The position numbers were made by a program, and so were the translations under genes. The notes under the pieces are model-generated. The model searched no databases. It worked only from the letters and a program-made list of their open reading frames with translations, and was not told the DNA's origin. Shown piece by piece: positions 22,619 through 34,428 of a stretch of DNA of 64,000 nt (positions are counted from its first letter, which is position 1; every line of letters starts with the position of its first letter). The stretch comes from Seriola aureovittata (lineage: Eukaryota; Chordata; Actinopteri; Carangiformes; Carangidae), in assembly GCF_021018895.1 (NCBI RefSeq), contig NC_079382.1, positions 16,947,501-17,011,500 of the forward strand, written 5' to 3'.

Positions 22619-23215
22619 ACAAGATGGATGTCACTCCTGTTTCTTCATTTTTGGCACTGATGCTAAGATGGTGACATGAGAAAAGTGTCTTTAAGATGGC
22701 TGCCAAGATGGTGTGCCAGCTAAAAATACTCCTAACAGTCAGAGTCCCAGATATGTCATAACACACAACAACATGGAAAAATATCACCTTTAGCACTTGA
22801 GCTAATCGTAACACTGCATGCTGCAAAATTATACCTACAAATTGATTAGGTACAGGTCAAAATATGTGAATAATATTTGGTAAATATGTTCTGCAAATCA
22901 TTAAAATGCTTCAATATCAGCCTAGAAGACAGAACAATAACAACGGCTAATCTGAGACATAAATAGCGTTGGAAAATATGAGTAATCAAAGACTGACAGT
23001 ATGAAACTGATACAAGACGCATGCTAAGAAAACAGACCTTGTGATGCCAAGAACATCTGACACCTGAAGTCTGCCAGTTTCTAAAATGGCTGATGTCTTT
23101 GAACTGCCAAAGTCTAAAATGGCCGCTAATAGAATGACGACACAATATAACCATGAGGCTAAAAATACCCCTGTGACAGCCTTAAGACCCAGATATGTCA
23201 CATAACAACAACAGC
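22619..23215. repeat. local degenerate duplication with AAGATGG motifs
   Basis: 'gctaaaaatactcctaacag' plus 'cccagatatgtcataacac' near 22718 recurs as 'gctaaaaatacccctgtgac' plus 'cccagatatgtcacataac' near 23159. AAGATGG or AAAATGG occurs at 22621, 22665, 22693, 22705, 23083 and 23116. Confidence 0.6.
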
Positions 23216-23828
23216 AGCGCGGTAGACAGAGGACAGTATTCTTCAGCTAAACAATAACAGCCTGCTAATGGGAGAGTTACAATGTCAGCATGGTGCAAAC
23301 TAAATTAGGTGTAAAATAGCTACCAACCTCTCGGAGTTAACATCCCGCAACAGAACACTAATAGCAAAAATGTGTAGCTGGTCCAAAAACACAGACACAT
23401 GGCTCCTCACTGGCATTTTCACTTCAAAAATAATATAAATGCTTAATCGATGAACTAAATTATTTTCTGTTAATCAACTCATTGATTCATCAACAGGTCG
23501 TTCCAATTCTCACGCTCTACAAACAAACTTATTTGATTTTTCTATCAGACTGCTCAACAAATAAATCTACAATTAATAACACAGGGTGGAAACATTTAAA
23601 ATATAATGTAATCCAATACAACTCTTTTGAAGCTGAATGTTCAAGTGTTACAGAGACTGTGTCGGAGAAATTTGATTTAATCATAATTTTTAGGTCACCG
23701 TATCCATCATCATTCGATCATTATTAAAACATCCAGTGGACGAGGGACCAGCTCTGCTGCAGTTCTAATGCCTTTTTTCCCCCCTCTTCCCTTATTAGAC
23801 AGTACACAGTGGAAAACAAGAGGAAAGA

Positions 23829-23830
<2 letters not shown>

Positions 23831-23861
<31 letters not shown>
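23831..23861. repeat. poly-G tract, 31 bases
   Basis: It is an uninterrupted run of G on the + strand, so the ptprk transcript would carry a C run. The true length may be affected by sequencing or assembly. Confidence 0.85.
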
Positions 23862-23863
<2 letters not shown>

Positions 23864-24489
23864 TGGAGAGAATGGCATGCCAAATAGGTTTAGAGTGGTA
23901 CTGGCTGACAACATCATGAGTCAAGAGTATCTGCTTTAGTCCACAGAGCCAGAGAGCCCCAGCCCATGAATGTTCAACTGGCACGACGTACAATGCCAGC
24001 GTCGCATCTAGACCCTGACATGGTGACTAGTGCCAGCATCAACCCTCAGAGATATTACATAGAGGAGTTTTATCTCTATTACAAAAACTAGCCAACCATC
24101 CCTGCACACTCAATACTGCCTTAAGCACAAATGGCGATTAGCAACTGGGACGAATCAATGTGGGTTATAAGGAAGAAAAGTGTATCTGTTGGCTGAACTA
24201 TCCAATGACTCTAAAATGATTCTGCGCAAGATGACTCCTTTACTTCTGCCAATACTTTTGAAAATATATGACCCCTTGAAATACTAAATTGAAAAATAAA
24301 CTTATTCCCAAAGGTCTTTCAGATGGCAATCACTAATAACTCCCCCTAAACAAAGGGAGTAGGTATCCCTTTGTTTTCAGTGGTCAAAAGCCTAAAAGGT
24401 TTAGTGCCATTGCTCTAAATCATGCCATGCCCTCAGGGAGACAGGAGCTAGTCACACCAAAGTACTTCTAAATTACTGGTGGCTAGGAT

Positions 24490-24880
24490 TGCCTGCAAAA
24501 ACAACCATTCTAATAATAGGCATTACCCATGTGTCCCTGGGCAAGGCATTTAAGCTACCAACTCAGCCCCTCACCCATTTCCTACAACTCTGTCCAAATA
24601 CAAAACCTAGCCAAGTGATGTATCTGTAATCCCCTCCAGCAACCTCGTTTTCCATCCCCTGCACCACTGTCCTGCACCCTGCTGGCATTATTAACACATC
24701 AAATGTCAGTTCCTTCGGGCAAGGCTCTGAACCCCCCCTTCAGCAACCAACATCTCCAAACCATTAACCTGCTCTGCCATCCTCGTACCCCTGCTCATTC
24801 CACTAGCTTCTACAGGTGTTAATGCTATGCTAATTCCAGGCATTACCTCTGCGCTCTTGGGCTAGGTATTTAACCAGAGC
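24490..24880 (+). repeat. degenerate SINE-tail-like repeats
   Basis: The sequence 'gtgtccctgggcaaggcatt' with 'taagc' and its relatives 'tccttcgggcaaggctctga' and 'gctcttgggctaggtattta' occur at about 24532, 24709 and 24859. The first and third are preceded by 'ataggcattacc' and 'ccaggcattacc'. The same 'ccttgggcaag' motif occurs in tRNA-derived fish repeats. Confidence 0.4.
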
Positions 24881-25042
24881 TGCCAACTCTGCCCTCGCTG
24901 CATAGTGACACCTCTTGGTATTAATAATGCTAAATGCTAGACTTTGGCTTTGTACCACTGGGCAGTGTACCCAGCTCTGGTGTCATGCTTTAATATATGC
25001 AAGACCACATGCACGAGACAGCAACACACATTTTAGGAAGAA

Positions 25043-25044
<2 letters not shown>

Positions 25045-25093
<49 letters not shown>

Positions 25094-25104
25094 TGTGTGT
25101 GTGA
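25045..25104. repeat. (GT)n array
   Basis: It is 60 bp with one TT interruption. Confidence 0.95.
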
Positions 25105-25239
25105 GAGTGAAAATAGCAAAGAGCTGGTGTTTAACCGAACCTTTCTCTAAATGTCAGTGAGGCTGGGTTGTCATGATGATAAGCATGAGAGATAAATAAC
25201 AGCTTTACATTGTCATGGTAACAAAGTCATAATCTTCCA

Positions 25240-25470
25240 TAACAGACATGGAGAGGAGAAGAAAGGAAAGGAAAGAAGGGGTACGGCTATGAAAGGAGAG
25301 GAAACAAGAGGAAAGGAAAAAAGATGAGAGAAACAAAGATGACATGAGGCAAGGGGAGAAAAAGGGACAGGAAAGAACCAAGAGGAAAGGAGACGAGAGG
25401 GCGAAAGAAGAGGAGAGGAGGCAAGATGAAAGGACAAGAGAGGAGATGACAGAAAAGGACAAAAAGAGAG
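25240..25470. repeat. purine-rich tract (AGGAAAGG-type)
   Basis: It is a diverged mixture of AGGAA, AGAGG and AAGGA words, probably an old pentamer array. Confidence 0.85.
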
Positions 25471-25798
25471 CTGGACATAAAAGAAGTGAACAAACTCAAA
25501 AGTGTTTCTGGTTGTCACATTTTCACATGGTTTCTTCACTGTGGTTAACGTCACTGTTCAGACAGCAGGCATTTTTACTCCGTGGGTTCAATTTTGTAAA
25601 GTCAGTTACTATCTTAAGATTGCATAGCTGGTTATTGTTATAACATTTTGCTTTTAACATTGTAAAGTAGGCAACCTTCCCTGTTCCCTGCCATTGATTA
25701 ATGACCTCATATTCTGTTAATTAGACCCTCAGCCCTGAGGCAGAAAGATTTAATTTCCCCTTCATCATCATCATGGAGGAAAAAAGCAACTGATTAAA

Positions 25799-25865
25799 GA
25801 GGAGAGGAGAGGAGAGGAGAGGATAGGAGAGGAGAGGAGAGGAGAGGAGAGGAGAGGAGAGGAGA
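25799..25865. repeat. (GGAGA)n pentamer array
   Basis: There are about thirteen units with one G-to-T change near 25824. Confidence 0.95.
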
Positions 25866-25928
25866 TCTTGGAAAAGAGATGAGAAGGAAAATATGCGAAT
25901 GAAATGCAGAAGAGGCCAAGATGTCTTT

Positions 25929-26744
25929 GGTGGTACTTTTACTTGAGTACAAGTCCCAATATAGCAAGAACAATACTCAAAGTCCTGCTTTCAAAAAACC
26001 CACTGAAGTGTAAGTACTGGAATATCATGAGCAAAATGTACTTTTAGTATCAAAAATAAAAGTTCTTCTGCAAAGAAAATTGTCCCTTGTGACTGATATA
26101 TTATTACATATTACATAATTAGACTGTTAATACATAACCATCAACTTGTGTGAAGCATTTTTTGCTGCAGCTGGCTGAAGTGGAGCTAGTAGTAACTACT
26201 CTATGTAGTTATGAGTATATTTTATTATTATTTTATTTTAGTGCCCATCGGTCACCACCAAAGGGTCACAACATAAATCTAGATGGCAGTAAGATGATTA
26301 ATAGTATATGAAGGAAGAAAAAACAAAGTTATGTTACAAAAGTCTGTATTCTTTTTTTTTTGTTAAATTTTGGATAATTTTAGCTTAAATAGTAAATAGT
26401 TGTTTAGATTATGCCTTTAGAATAGAAATGTCTCTTTGATGGAACTGCTAAAAGCTCATAGACATCTGAAATGAATAACTACAAACAGCTTTTTTATTAA
26501 GGGCCGAAAGGAAAGTATGAGTTGGAATCCACAGGCTTAATCTTAAACATTATACTGTATTTTATATGCTTATCACATGTTGTTTTTATATAAAATCTTA
26601 ATCTGAAAAGTAACTACTAACTATAGTTGTCATATAAATGTAGGTAGATGAGTACAAAACAGAGCATTTTCCTCTGAAATGTGCTGAAATAGCAATATAA
26701 AGTATAAAATACAGTACTTGAGTAAATTTACTTCCTCCACTGTG
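25929..26744. mobile_element. AGTA-rich inverted-repeat element (fish MITE type)
   Basis: The left arm reads GTACTTTTACTTGAGTAC and the right arm is its inverted relative (acttgagtaaatttact). The interior has 'tgagcaaaatgtactttta', 'gctggctgaagtggagcta', 'taatctgaaaagtaactac' and 'tcctctgaaatgtgctg'. These are recurrent motifs of a very abundant percomorph repeat that I recognise but cannot name with certainty. A shorter relative lies at 51420-51560. It sits only about 90 bp from the donor of ptprk exon 2. Confidence 0.65.
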
Positions 26745-26831
26745 AGGAGCAGAATATAAGATGGAGAAGACAAGGTTTGGTGCGTGGGGTGGTTGGATGA
26801 CAAAGAAAGGAGAAAGGAAATCGGTCTTTAC

Positions 26832-26954
26832 CTTGTGGCAGGTCTGGTGAGACGTAGGGCACGTCCTGGGTGTTGATGTGTGTCCAGTCAAAGTCATCAT
26901 AGGGATCTTGTTGGTAATCACACTGGGAGAATCCCTCGTCAAATGTACAGCTTC
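26832..26954 (-). CDS. ptprk: ptprk exon 2: start of MAM domain
   Basis: This 123-bp exon runs from acceptor ttgcag (AG at 26955-26956) to donor gtaaag (GT at 26830-26831). It enters with the last two bases of a codon and leaves after the first base of the next. It encodes SCTFDEGFSQCDYQQDPYDD and then FDWTHINTQDVPYVSPDLPQ, the N-terminal strand region of a MAM domain. The first two of the four conserved MAM cysteines are visible, at coded residues 2 and 11. The acidic YDDFDW stretch is characteristic of PTPRK. The length equals the exon 2 size I recall for mammalian type IIB phosphatases. It is the most 5' exon in the window, so everything to its right is intron 1. Confidence 0.95.
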
Positions 26955-27559
26955 CTGCAAAGAGACACCCAATAAGATTTAGTTCAGCTCATAAGATCAA
27001 TGATTATTGACTGAATTAACTAAATTTACATATTTTTCAATGCAACACAAATTCCTCTTTGGTCTTATCCAGTAAAACTTCTGATTCTTTCCTGCATGTT
27101 GTTTTTCTGTGCATGTTTGTCTCAGCTCATTAACAAACCACCAGGAGTCTGAGCTCCGACAGTCATCACTCAAGGCCAGTCAGGATCACCTCTGACTCAA
27201 CCATCAGGGCCTTCAGCTGATCATCTGAGCCCCATCACCACGGCCTCAGGACAAGCATGTGTGAGCTGGCCGCCTGTGGCTCAGCCTAAACAGGAAGTCG
27301 CTCTAATACAGATAGACGCCACTTGTCCCTAACGGCTAGCTGAACCAATCAACTTGCAATGATATGTGGCTTGTGCTGGCAATATTGCTATTAGGAATAG
27401 CATGTTAGCTATCTGATTCACCGACCTAGCAGTGATGTACGGCTTGTGTTAATAAAATGGCTAGGAGAGATGTGGCTAAGAAAAGCCACAGTGCCATCTG
27501 ATTCAAGTCACTGGTGGTTAGTGGTGACCCGAATGTGTCCTCTGTACCCTTCTTGACAG

Positions 27560-28460
27560 TGGCTAAAGAAGAGTGGGTGATATGGATAAAATGTTCTCGA
27601 TATTATAGTCTGGTAGTGATATGCAGTATATCATGATACAGTACACTTATATAGTACATAAATACATAGAGAAACTGTTTATACATTAATGGGAATAATC
27701 AGTAATACTGACATACTCAAATATTGTGCTATTTTAACACAATTACTTACAGGCACAAAAAATACATAATGTTAGATTACTATTGACACTTTAGGAAACA
27801 ATTTGGAAATAACCTGTAATGTACATATGATGACCAAACAAGTGAAATCCCCTTCCCCCAGTTGAGCAAGAACATTCACATAGGCTCAGAACCTTTAACA
27901 GTATTTAACTATTATTTAACAGTGACACAGCCTGAACATCTTGGACATGACAACATTTAACATTAATTTAATGGCTGACCTTCTTGGACAAAAGTAACAT
28001 TAAAATTATACACAGCTGAAAAACTGACAAAATCAAAGACTAGCTAGAGAACACAAGAACAGAACAGAACAAGAACACAAACGACTAAGAAGGTATTATG
28101 GAACTTTCTTATCGCACCTCTACTTTTCTGGAGAGCTGCTAAGAAAAACCACTAAGAAACTGCTAAAAAAGAAGGTATACAAGAGCAAGCCACCATGAAA
28201 CACTATCAGCAACCAGCACTGCAGCAACATAAATCTCCTCGCATTCAGTTGGCTGTACAGCTTTGCAACGTTTGTCCTAGAGCGAGCTGTGGCGGCTGTG
28301 ATGGAGAACAGAACGACAGGCCCTCAGATACCCCACTGATCTGAGCTCCCACTACAGAGGGATACCAAGAGGTGACAGCCGCCGCCAGAGGAGAAACAAG
28401 TTAACATCAAACTAAGTGACTGTCTTCGGCTGCCGGCTGTATGGCTGGCTGTGACTCACA
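27560..28460. mobile_element. putative degenerate DNA transposon remnant
   Basis: It begins with 'gaagagtgggtgatatggat' and a run of 'gatatgcagtatatcatgat'. Such a 'gggtgatatgga' start is common for hAT-like fish elements. The right part is richer in CpG. I could not find an inverted right end, so this is tentative. Confidence 0.3.
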
Positions 28461-28716
28461 GCCTGAGAGATGCATTGGATCACATTCCTCTTGGCGTCAT
28501 TCTTAAAACCAGCCTCTCTTCATGCAATTCACTTCACTCCCATTCAATTCAATTAAGTCTCTGTCACAGCAAGTTTACCTCCAGTTATAATGCGAAAAAA
28601 GCTGGGACACGTAGAGGGCATGAAGTACAGCACGACAACTTGAATTTTTCCACTCTGAACTATTATATTATAAACTAAACCTGGATATATCTAATTCTAC
28701 TGATGTATAACAAATG

Positions 28717-28721
<5 letters not shown>

Positions 28722-28754
<33 letters not shown>
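28722..28754. repeat. (GT)n array
   Basis: It is 33 bp and pure. Confidence 0.94.
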
Positions 28755-28755
<1 letters not shown>

Positions 28756-28921
28756 ATGTGTAACACTCCATGACTTCCTGTCTCCCACAGTGTGTGTGTC
28801 AGTTTACATCTTGCTGTCAGCTAGTTTTCTCTGCATGTGTTAAAAGAGCAAAGCGTGTAACTATAGTGTTTATGTTTGCATGTGTATATTATGTGTTGCA
28901 TTTCCAAACCAGTATAGTGTA

Positions 28922-28930
28922 TATATAAAC

Positions 28931-28962
<32 letters not shown>

Positions 28963-28970
28963 TTATATAT
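28922..28970. repeat. (AT)n then (GT)n array
   Basis: A TATATA run switches to GTGTGT at about 28949. Confidence 0.9.
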
Positions 28971-29204
28971 CACTATATAACACTCCACGTTAACTATCAC
29001 ATACTGGAGGTCTGTGTATGTGTTTTTTAGATCCACACAGCACCTCATTCACAGTTAATAGTTTCTTCCAAGAGGGGCCTGCTAGCTGTCTCAGGGATTT
29101 TGCAGCTATGGTGGAAAATAATTTTTTTGTCAACAGGAGAAAATGTCTTTCCCATGTTCTTACTACAAAAATGGACCTGTTAACTGTTAGCACAGTATGA
29201 GTAG

Positions 29205-29227
29205 AGGTGGTGGTGGTGGTGGTGGGG
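29205..29227. repeat. (GGT)n array
   Basis: There are about seven GGT units. Confidence 0.9.
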
Positions 29228-30460
29228 TTAGTATCTGAACAGAAGTAGTCAACAAATTTTCATATTTTAATTGTAGCTGCCAACATAGCCAGAGCCACAT
29301 CGAGTGCCATGCTGCTATTTAAACTGCTTCCCGGTCTGAACAGTGGTAGCTTTCATTACCTCGTCTTCAACTATTAATTTCAACCACTCCAACATTTAGT
29401 ACCAAGCCGCATACTCCTGGTGGATTGTGGACATGACCACATGCACAGCAGCACTAATGGGTTCTATGAAAGAGTAGGGCTTTGCTTCAACTCTGCTGTT
29501 TTGTATCGTTGTTGAGATGACTCGCAAAAGACTCAATCATTTAGCACCCAGTAAAGAAGATGTTCAAGTTGACTTAACAGAGGAACATTTAACATGTTAG
29601 CTTGACTGTTTAATTAATATGGTCTAGCTAGTTGGTTTACAGTGATTGCTAATGTGCATGATTACGCTAGCTGAAAAGCACTGCAGTTTACTGTGAAGGT
29701 GTTCTTGAATTTAAATCAAGTGTCAGATGATTGTTGAAAACACAAATCATCCCTTTAAACTTTACTTGATGTGACAATACTGATATCTTTGTGAACTTTA
29801 GTTTCGACTAAAGCCAGAGTGACACCTATCTTTGTAGGTTTACTTTAAGTGATAATCTTTGTAGGGAGTTTCGTTCACATTGCAGAACCACTTAACCTTT
29901 CTTTACCTGCTAAAGCATTTGGTTCGGCCTTGTTTAACCTTGCTGAAGCTACAGTGAGCATACAGAAGCTCCATTTAGTTTCAAAGCCTTTTTATGCAAT
30001 GTCTGCCTCTGAAAGCAGTATATAGTGTACAGCGAAATTGGATTTAAACCCACCGTGTTTAAAATATGTGCTGTGGGCTTTCAACTGTGTACACAGACAC
30101 ACACCAAGTTCCACTCAGCTCTGATATAGTGCCGCAGTAGAAGAAGTATTTTGCCTTGGCTCTGCAGTGAAGAAAAACATGTCCTTGTTTTAAATTCCGC
30201 TGTCTGACTGATTTGAAAGAACATTTCTCAATCATGGAGCATTCCTCTCTTTTCTTCTGCACACCTCTGATTCTTTCTGATGCTTTCAACTGCTAACATA
30301 CCAAACAAAAAGGCCGTGTTCTCGTGTTCTGAAAAAGGGTTTATACAGAAACTAAATATGCATGAAACCGTCTGCACATACGCACAAATACATGCACACG
30401 GCTCGCTCAAGTTCTCAGTTAACAATTTTCCCTTTCCCCAATGTCCTTCCAACTTAAACC

Positions 30461-30466
30461 AACACA

Positions 30467-30501
<35 letters not shown>

Positions 30502-30534
30502 CACACACACACACAACACACACACACACACAAC
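30461..30534. repeat. (CA)n array
   Basis: It is 74 bp in three blocks separated by AA. Confidence 0.95.
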
Positions 30535-31344
30535 AGACACATGGATCTGACAGTAAATCCTTGTTGCCAATGATGAGAAGAGCAGACTTTGAGCACTTTA
30601 CCTCTGAAAGAAGAGTCTATCAGGAGTCGTGTCTAGGCCAAATGTTGTATGGAGTTCATATCTCTCTATCTATGGATCTACAGTATATCTGTCTGTTTTT
30701 AAAAAAAATGCATTAACTTAAATGTCAGCAATCACTGGCGTCTGCTCTGGTTTGGGCAGGTAACTTGATAATTGCCAAACAAACATCCATGAGGTACTTA
30801 GCAAGGTTAGCATTCATTTGGAGTTGTGTTTCTGTCCAATACTAAGTCTCCTCTTAGCTCCACTTGTGGTATCTACCAAATCCTGAAGGAAAAATATGGC
30901 TCTTCAGCTGCTGAACGCTCCATTGTGTTCACCAGCTAGTCCCTGAACTTTGTTTGCTTAATGTTTGGTGCTGAGCAGGTAGAGGGCACCATGAGTTTTT
31001 AGAGTTTTTTTGTAAGACAATGAGCTTGAAGATGTTTAGCCGCTCCTGAGAGCTGAGAAGATGATAATCATCTATGGTTTCTATGAGCGACCCCCTTTCA
31101 TAATACACAGTCATTTGATCCATTGTTATGATAAAAATATCGATTATAGTAGAATGAAACGTCCCAGAAAGACTATTGTGTGTTCTTGTATTTGTACTGT
31201 GCCTTTCTTCATGTGTATAATACGATTTAACAAATCCCTATAACAGTTTTCAAAGTGTATGCATGATTGTGTGTCCAGATGGGTCATTATTGCCTCCCTC
31301 CCCTCCATTCACAAGGACACAGAGAGACAGAGAGAAACCGACTG

Positions 31345-31450
31345 CATGCTAATCACTTCCTAATCAGCTTCTGTGATTGGCTGCCTCGCTAATGAAATAA
31401 TGGTGACTCATTTGCATAATAAAATAATTAGAAGGACTTGATAAAGGCTC
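31345..31450. promoter_or_regulatory. candidate intronic conserved/enhancer-like segment
   Basis: This non-repetitive AT-rich stretch has ATTTGCAT (octamer in reverse), TAAT cores (gctaatcac, cctaatcag, gctaatgaa, ataattag) and a CCAAT box in reverse (gattgg). Conservation cannot be judged from one sequence. Confidence 0.25.
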
Positions 31451-31469
31451 AAGGGCAGAGAGAGGAAAC

Positions 31470-31473
31470 CACA

Positions 31474-31527
<54 letters not shown>
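31470..31527. repeat. (CA)n array
   Basis: It is 58 bp with a TA near each end. Confidence 0.95.
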
Positions 31528-31528
<1 letters not shown>

Positions 31529-33277
31529 TCACAGTGACACAGGACCAGCCACAGTCTTTTCTAAAAGATTGTTGAATGGCATCAGACACAACATCTGCCA
31601 CCGTCACTCAGAGTCATTTTGTGGTGATTTGCACTGACCTCCACCTCCAGGAGGTGAGTCAAACAAAAGTGCTTTGACCAAAACTGTTAAGAAACATGGG
31701 AGAAGACAGGCCTCAGGGGGTCCATGGCAAAAAAAATAGAAAAGAAAAGAGGACCACGTCCATTTCTCAGGTATTAGCTTAGATCAAGATTATTAGTTGA
31801 CAACATGGCAAGAATGTGTAACAATGGCTGGTTTGATTAGGTTTCGCTTCCTCCAATGTGATCTAACCGATCTGCAGAATAAGCAGTATTAAATCAGATC
31901 TAACAGTTAAGGTCTGTTCAGATAGAAGTCCCTGGGACACGTTGAAATCAAATGAAGGTCTGCAGTGCTTTTTAAAATTTTTTTCTCTAGACAATTCCAG
32001 AAAATCTATATGGACAAAGAAACTCCATTAAAACTAAGAAATGGCTGATTATGAAATCTAAGATTGCTAAGTCAGTGATTGCGCCCTTGTGTGAACCATT
32101 CCTCCTTGGTGAGTAAATTTCTAAGACAGCAACATTAGACAACCACAACAGCAGCACATAATATGAGGCCTTGATGTTGTTAACTCATTTTAAAATGAAT
32201 AGCTATACATTGCCTCAGCTGATAGAACTGGCTACAGCTACTACAAGCTATTGCACTGTTTGTACAGCTCTGACATTGCTTCATGTGTAATTAAATATCT
32301 AGGGTTTTCAGTGCCACTGAATATTATTCTTCATTACCATTACTGCAAAAGTCTCATTGGCTATTTTTGTTGGGCTCACACCTGCTATTTAATCACAGAA
32401 ATGTTTGAAGTCTTTGCCAGAAGGGATTTAACAGTGGTTTCCTCCAAGGACCTTGCCATCCTGGATGCTCATAGCTTGTATTTCATTAAAGAGATGATGA
32501 GATTAATGTAAGGAAAATGGCTCAAGGTGACAGTCCTGTGAACTGTGAAATTATAATACAGCAGTATAGTTTGAGAGCAAATACGTAAATGCAGAGCTCT
32601 TCGTGTAAGATACGCCAGTACAAAATGTCAGATATGAAAGATATGCAAGTTCACTGACTCAAGATAACGTCAGCGTAACTTTTATGACGCCCATGTCTGC
32701 ATATTTGAGGAAACTTTTTTCTCTTCCACGTCACTTTCTCTCTGTCCACATGCTTTATATTTGAGCCAATCAGATGACTGATCATCACATTTTGGCCCTG
32801 AATGCAATCTGAGGAATCCGAAAGATTAACAAGCACAAATTATACCTCACACAACCTATATTCTTTATCTAATGTGCATACAGCACCGTACAAACTCTTG
32901 TTTTTTCACTTTCTGTCTTTCTCACCACCATGTCTGTCTAGTATTTTTCAGCAGAGCTCTGTTTCAGTCTGCAGGCACAGATACTATCACCAGAGAGGAG
33001 ATAAGACAGGATGAGTGAGAGAGGGTGAAACAGATGGAAAGAGTACAAAGCAACAGTGAGAGAAAAGGGAAAAAAACATACTGGCAGAAAAAGAAATGGG
33101 GGAAATTAATTTTAGGGATATCACAATACGCCTGTTGATTATATGATAAAGTCAATGCATAATATTTTGTCTTTTTTTTCTTCAGTTGCCTTTTGTCTTA
33201 GTCTCTATTCCTGTCCCTTCATCATTTGCTATATTAATAACAAGTTTAATAAGGAAAAATATCTGTTTAGTTCGGTG

Positions 33278-33382
33278 GAGAAGAGAAGAGAAGAGAAGAG
33301 AAGAGAAGAGAAGAGAAGAGAAGAGAAGAGAAGAGAAGAGAAGAGAAGAGAAGAGAAGAGAAGAGAAGAGAAGAGAAGAGAA
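33278..33382. repeat. (GAGAA)n pentamer array, longest
   Basis: There are about 21 pure 5-bp units. The only change is an extra A at the right edge. Confidence 0.96.
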
Positions 33383-34008
33383 AGAGAAGCTCCATTTTGC
33401 AAACGGAAATAATTTTCAAGGACAATAATTACATTTACATCATTAAAATCCAATTCCAACCACCAGTAATCCTGTTTCCTTCCAAATCATTCCAATTTTG
33501 GCCAAGTCCAGTTAATAATTACGATTGCTGACCCGGATTTGTAATCATATGAGGCTCTGTGGGACATTTTATACCCGTGAATCACTACAACGGTTTTCGT
33601 TTTTGGCTCAAACAAATGAAGAAGGCTTAAAAGGAGAGGAGAAGGAAGGGGAGAGAGGGAATTGATGCAGAAATGAACGTATACAATGACTTTTTAACTA
33701 ACTGTACACTATCATACTGTACTATAATATTATACACTGTCCCTTGACTTTGACTGTGTGCTGTAGTATATTATACACGGTACTCCTGTTGCTGTGTTTG
33801 TTGTTTTTAATCTATGTGCATGTGTATCACTGAGGAGTCCTGATGCCGACCGCCTCAAGGACACTAATAAAGTTGTACCTTATCATTTACTTTCTCTGTG
33901 TCGCCTCTACTTTTTTTGTTCTCTCTCTCTGCCTCTGGTTCTCTCTCTCCCTCACTGAGAATAGGTGAAATTAGCCTGAAATGATACAAGGTGACATCAG
34001 AGAGGCTG

Positions 34009-34009
<1 letters not shown>

Positions 34010-34039
<30 letters not shown>

Positions 34040-34058
34040 CACACACACACACACACAT
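34010..34058. repeat. (CA)n array
   Basis: It is 49 bp with one CG interruption. Confidence 0.95.
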
Positions 34059-34202
34059 AAACTCTCACTCGTCACGCCTCAGTGGCCCTTGCAGCGCAGC
34101 GCGACGCCATCAAAGCCAAGACCCATATACACACACCTCGCCTGTTAAACATACACACTGGCATGCGCAATCACACACCCAAATACACATGACTTACACA
34201 GC

Positions 34203-34210
34203 AACACACA

Positions 34211-34248
<38 letters not shown>

Positions 34249-34260
34249 TACACACACACC
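34203..34260. repeat. (CA)n array
   Basis: It is 58 bp with AAA, CG and TA interruptions. Confidence 0.94.
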
Positions 34261-34360
34261 AAACACACAGACACACACTCAGAGCAGTAGTTTAATTGGA
34301 AGTGCTGAAGGCTGAAGAATTTCTCCTTCATCTCACGATGCTGTAATTGAATCTGAGACG

Positions 34361-34369
34361 TGTGTGTAC

Positions 34370-34418
<49 letters not shown>

Positions 34419-34428
34419 TATGTGTGTT
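34361..34428. repeat. (GT)n array
   Basis: It is 68 bp, ending in GCGCGTATGTGTGT. Confidence 0.95.

Larger units (their letters stand above)
19512..26831 (-). other. ptprk: ptprk intron 2 (7.3 kb)
   Basis: No exon is visible. It contains a LINE-tail-like segment near 19580-19672, a GAGAA array at 20685-20737 and an AT-rich element remnant at about 21555-21790. CA, CT and poly-G tracts lie at 22203-23861 and a local duplication with AAGATGG motifs at 22619-23215. SINE-like pieces lie at 24490-24880, a purine tract at 25240-25470, a GGAGA array at 25799-25865 and the AGTA-rich element at 25929-26744. I see nothing in 19930-20640 or 20760-21540. Confidence 0.75.

Noticed and set aside
1781..26954. 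Assignment to PTPRM, PTPRT or PTPRU
   Set aside because: The Ig-domain and MAM segments ([35 protein letters not shown]) follow PTPRK rather than the paralogues as I know them.
33143..33459. Lys/Arg/Glu-rich and Leu/Ser-rich frames across the pentamer array
   Set aside because: They are produced entirely by the (GAGAA)n repeat, which is open on both strands.
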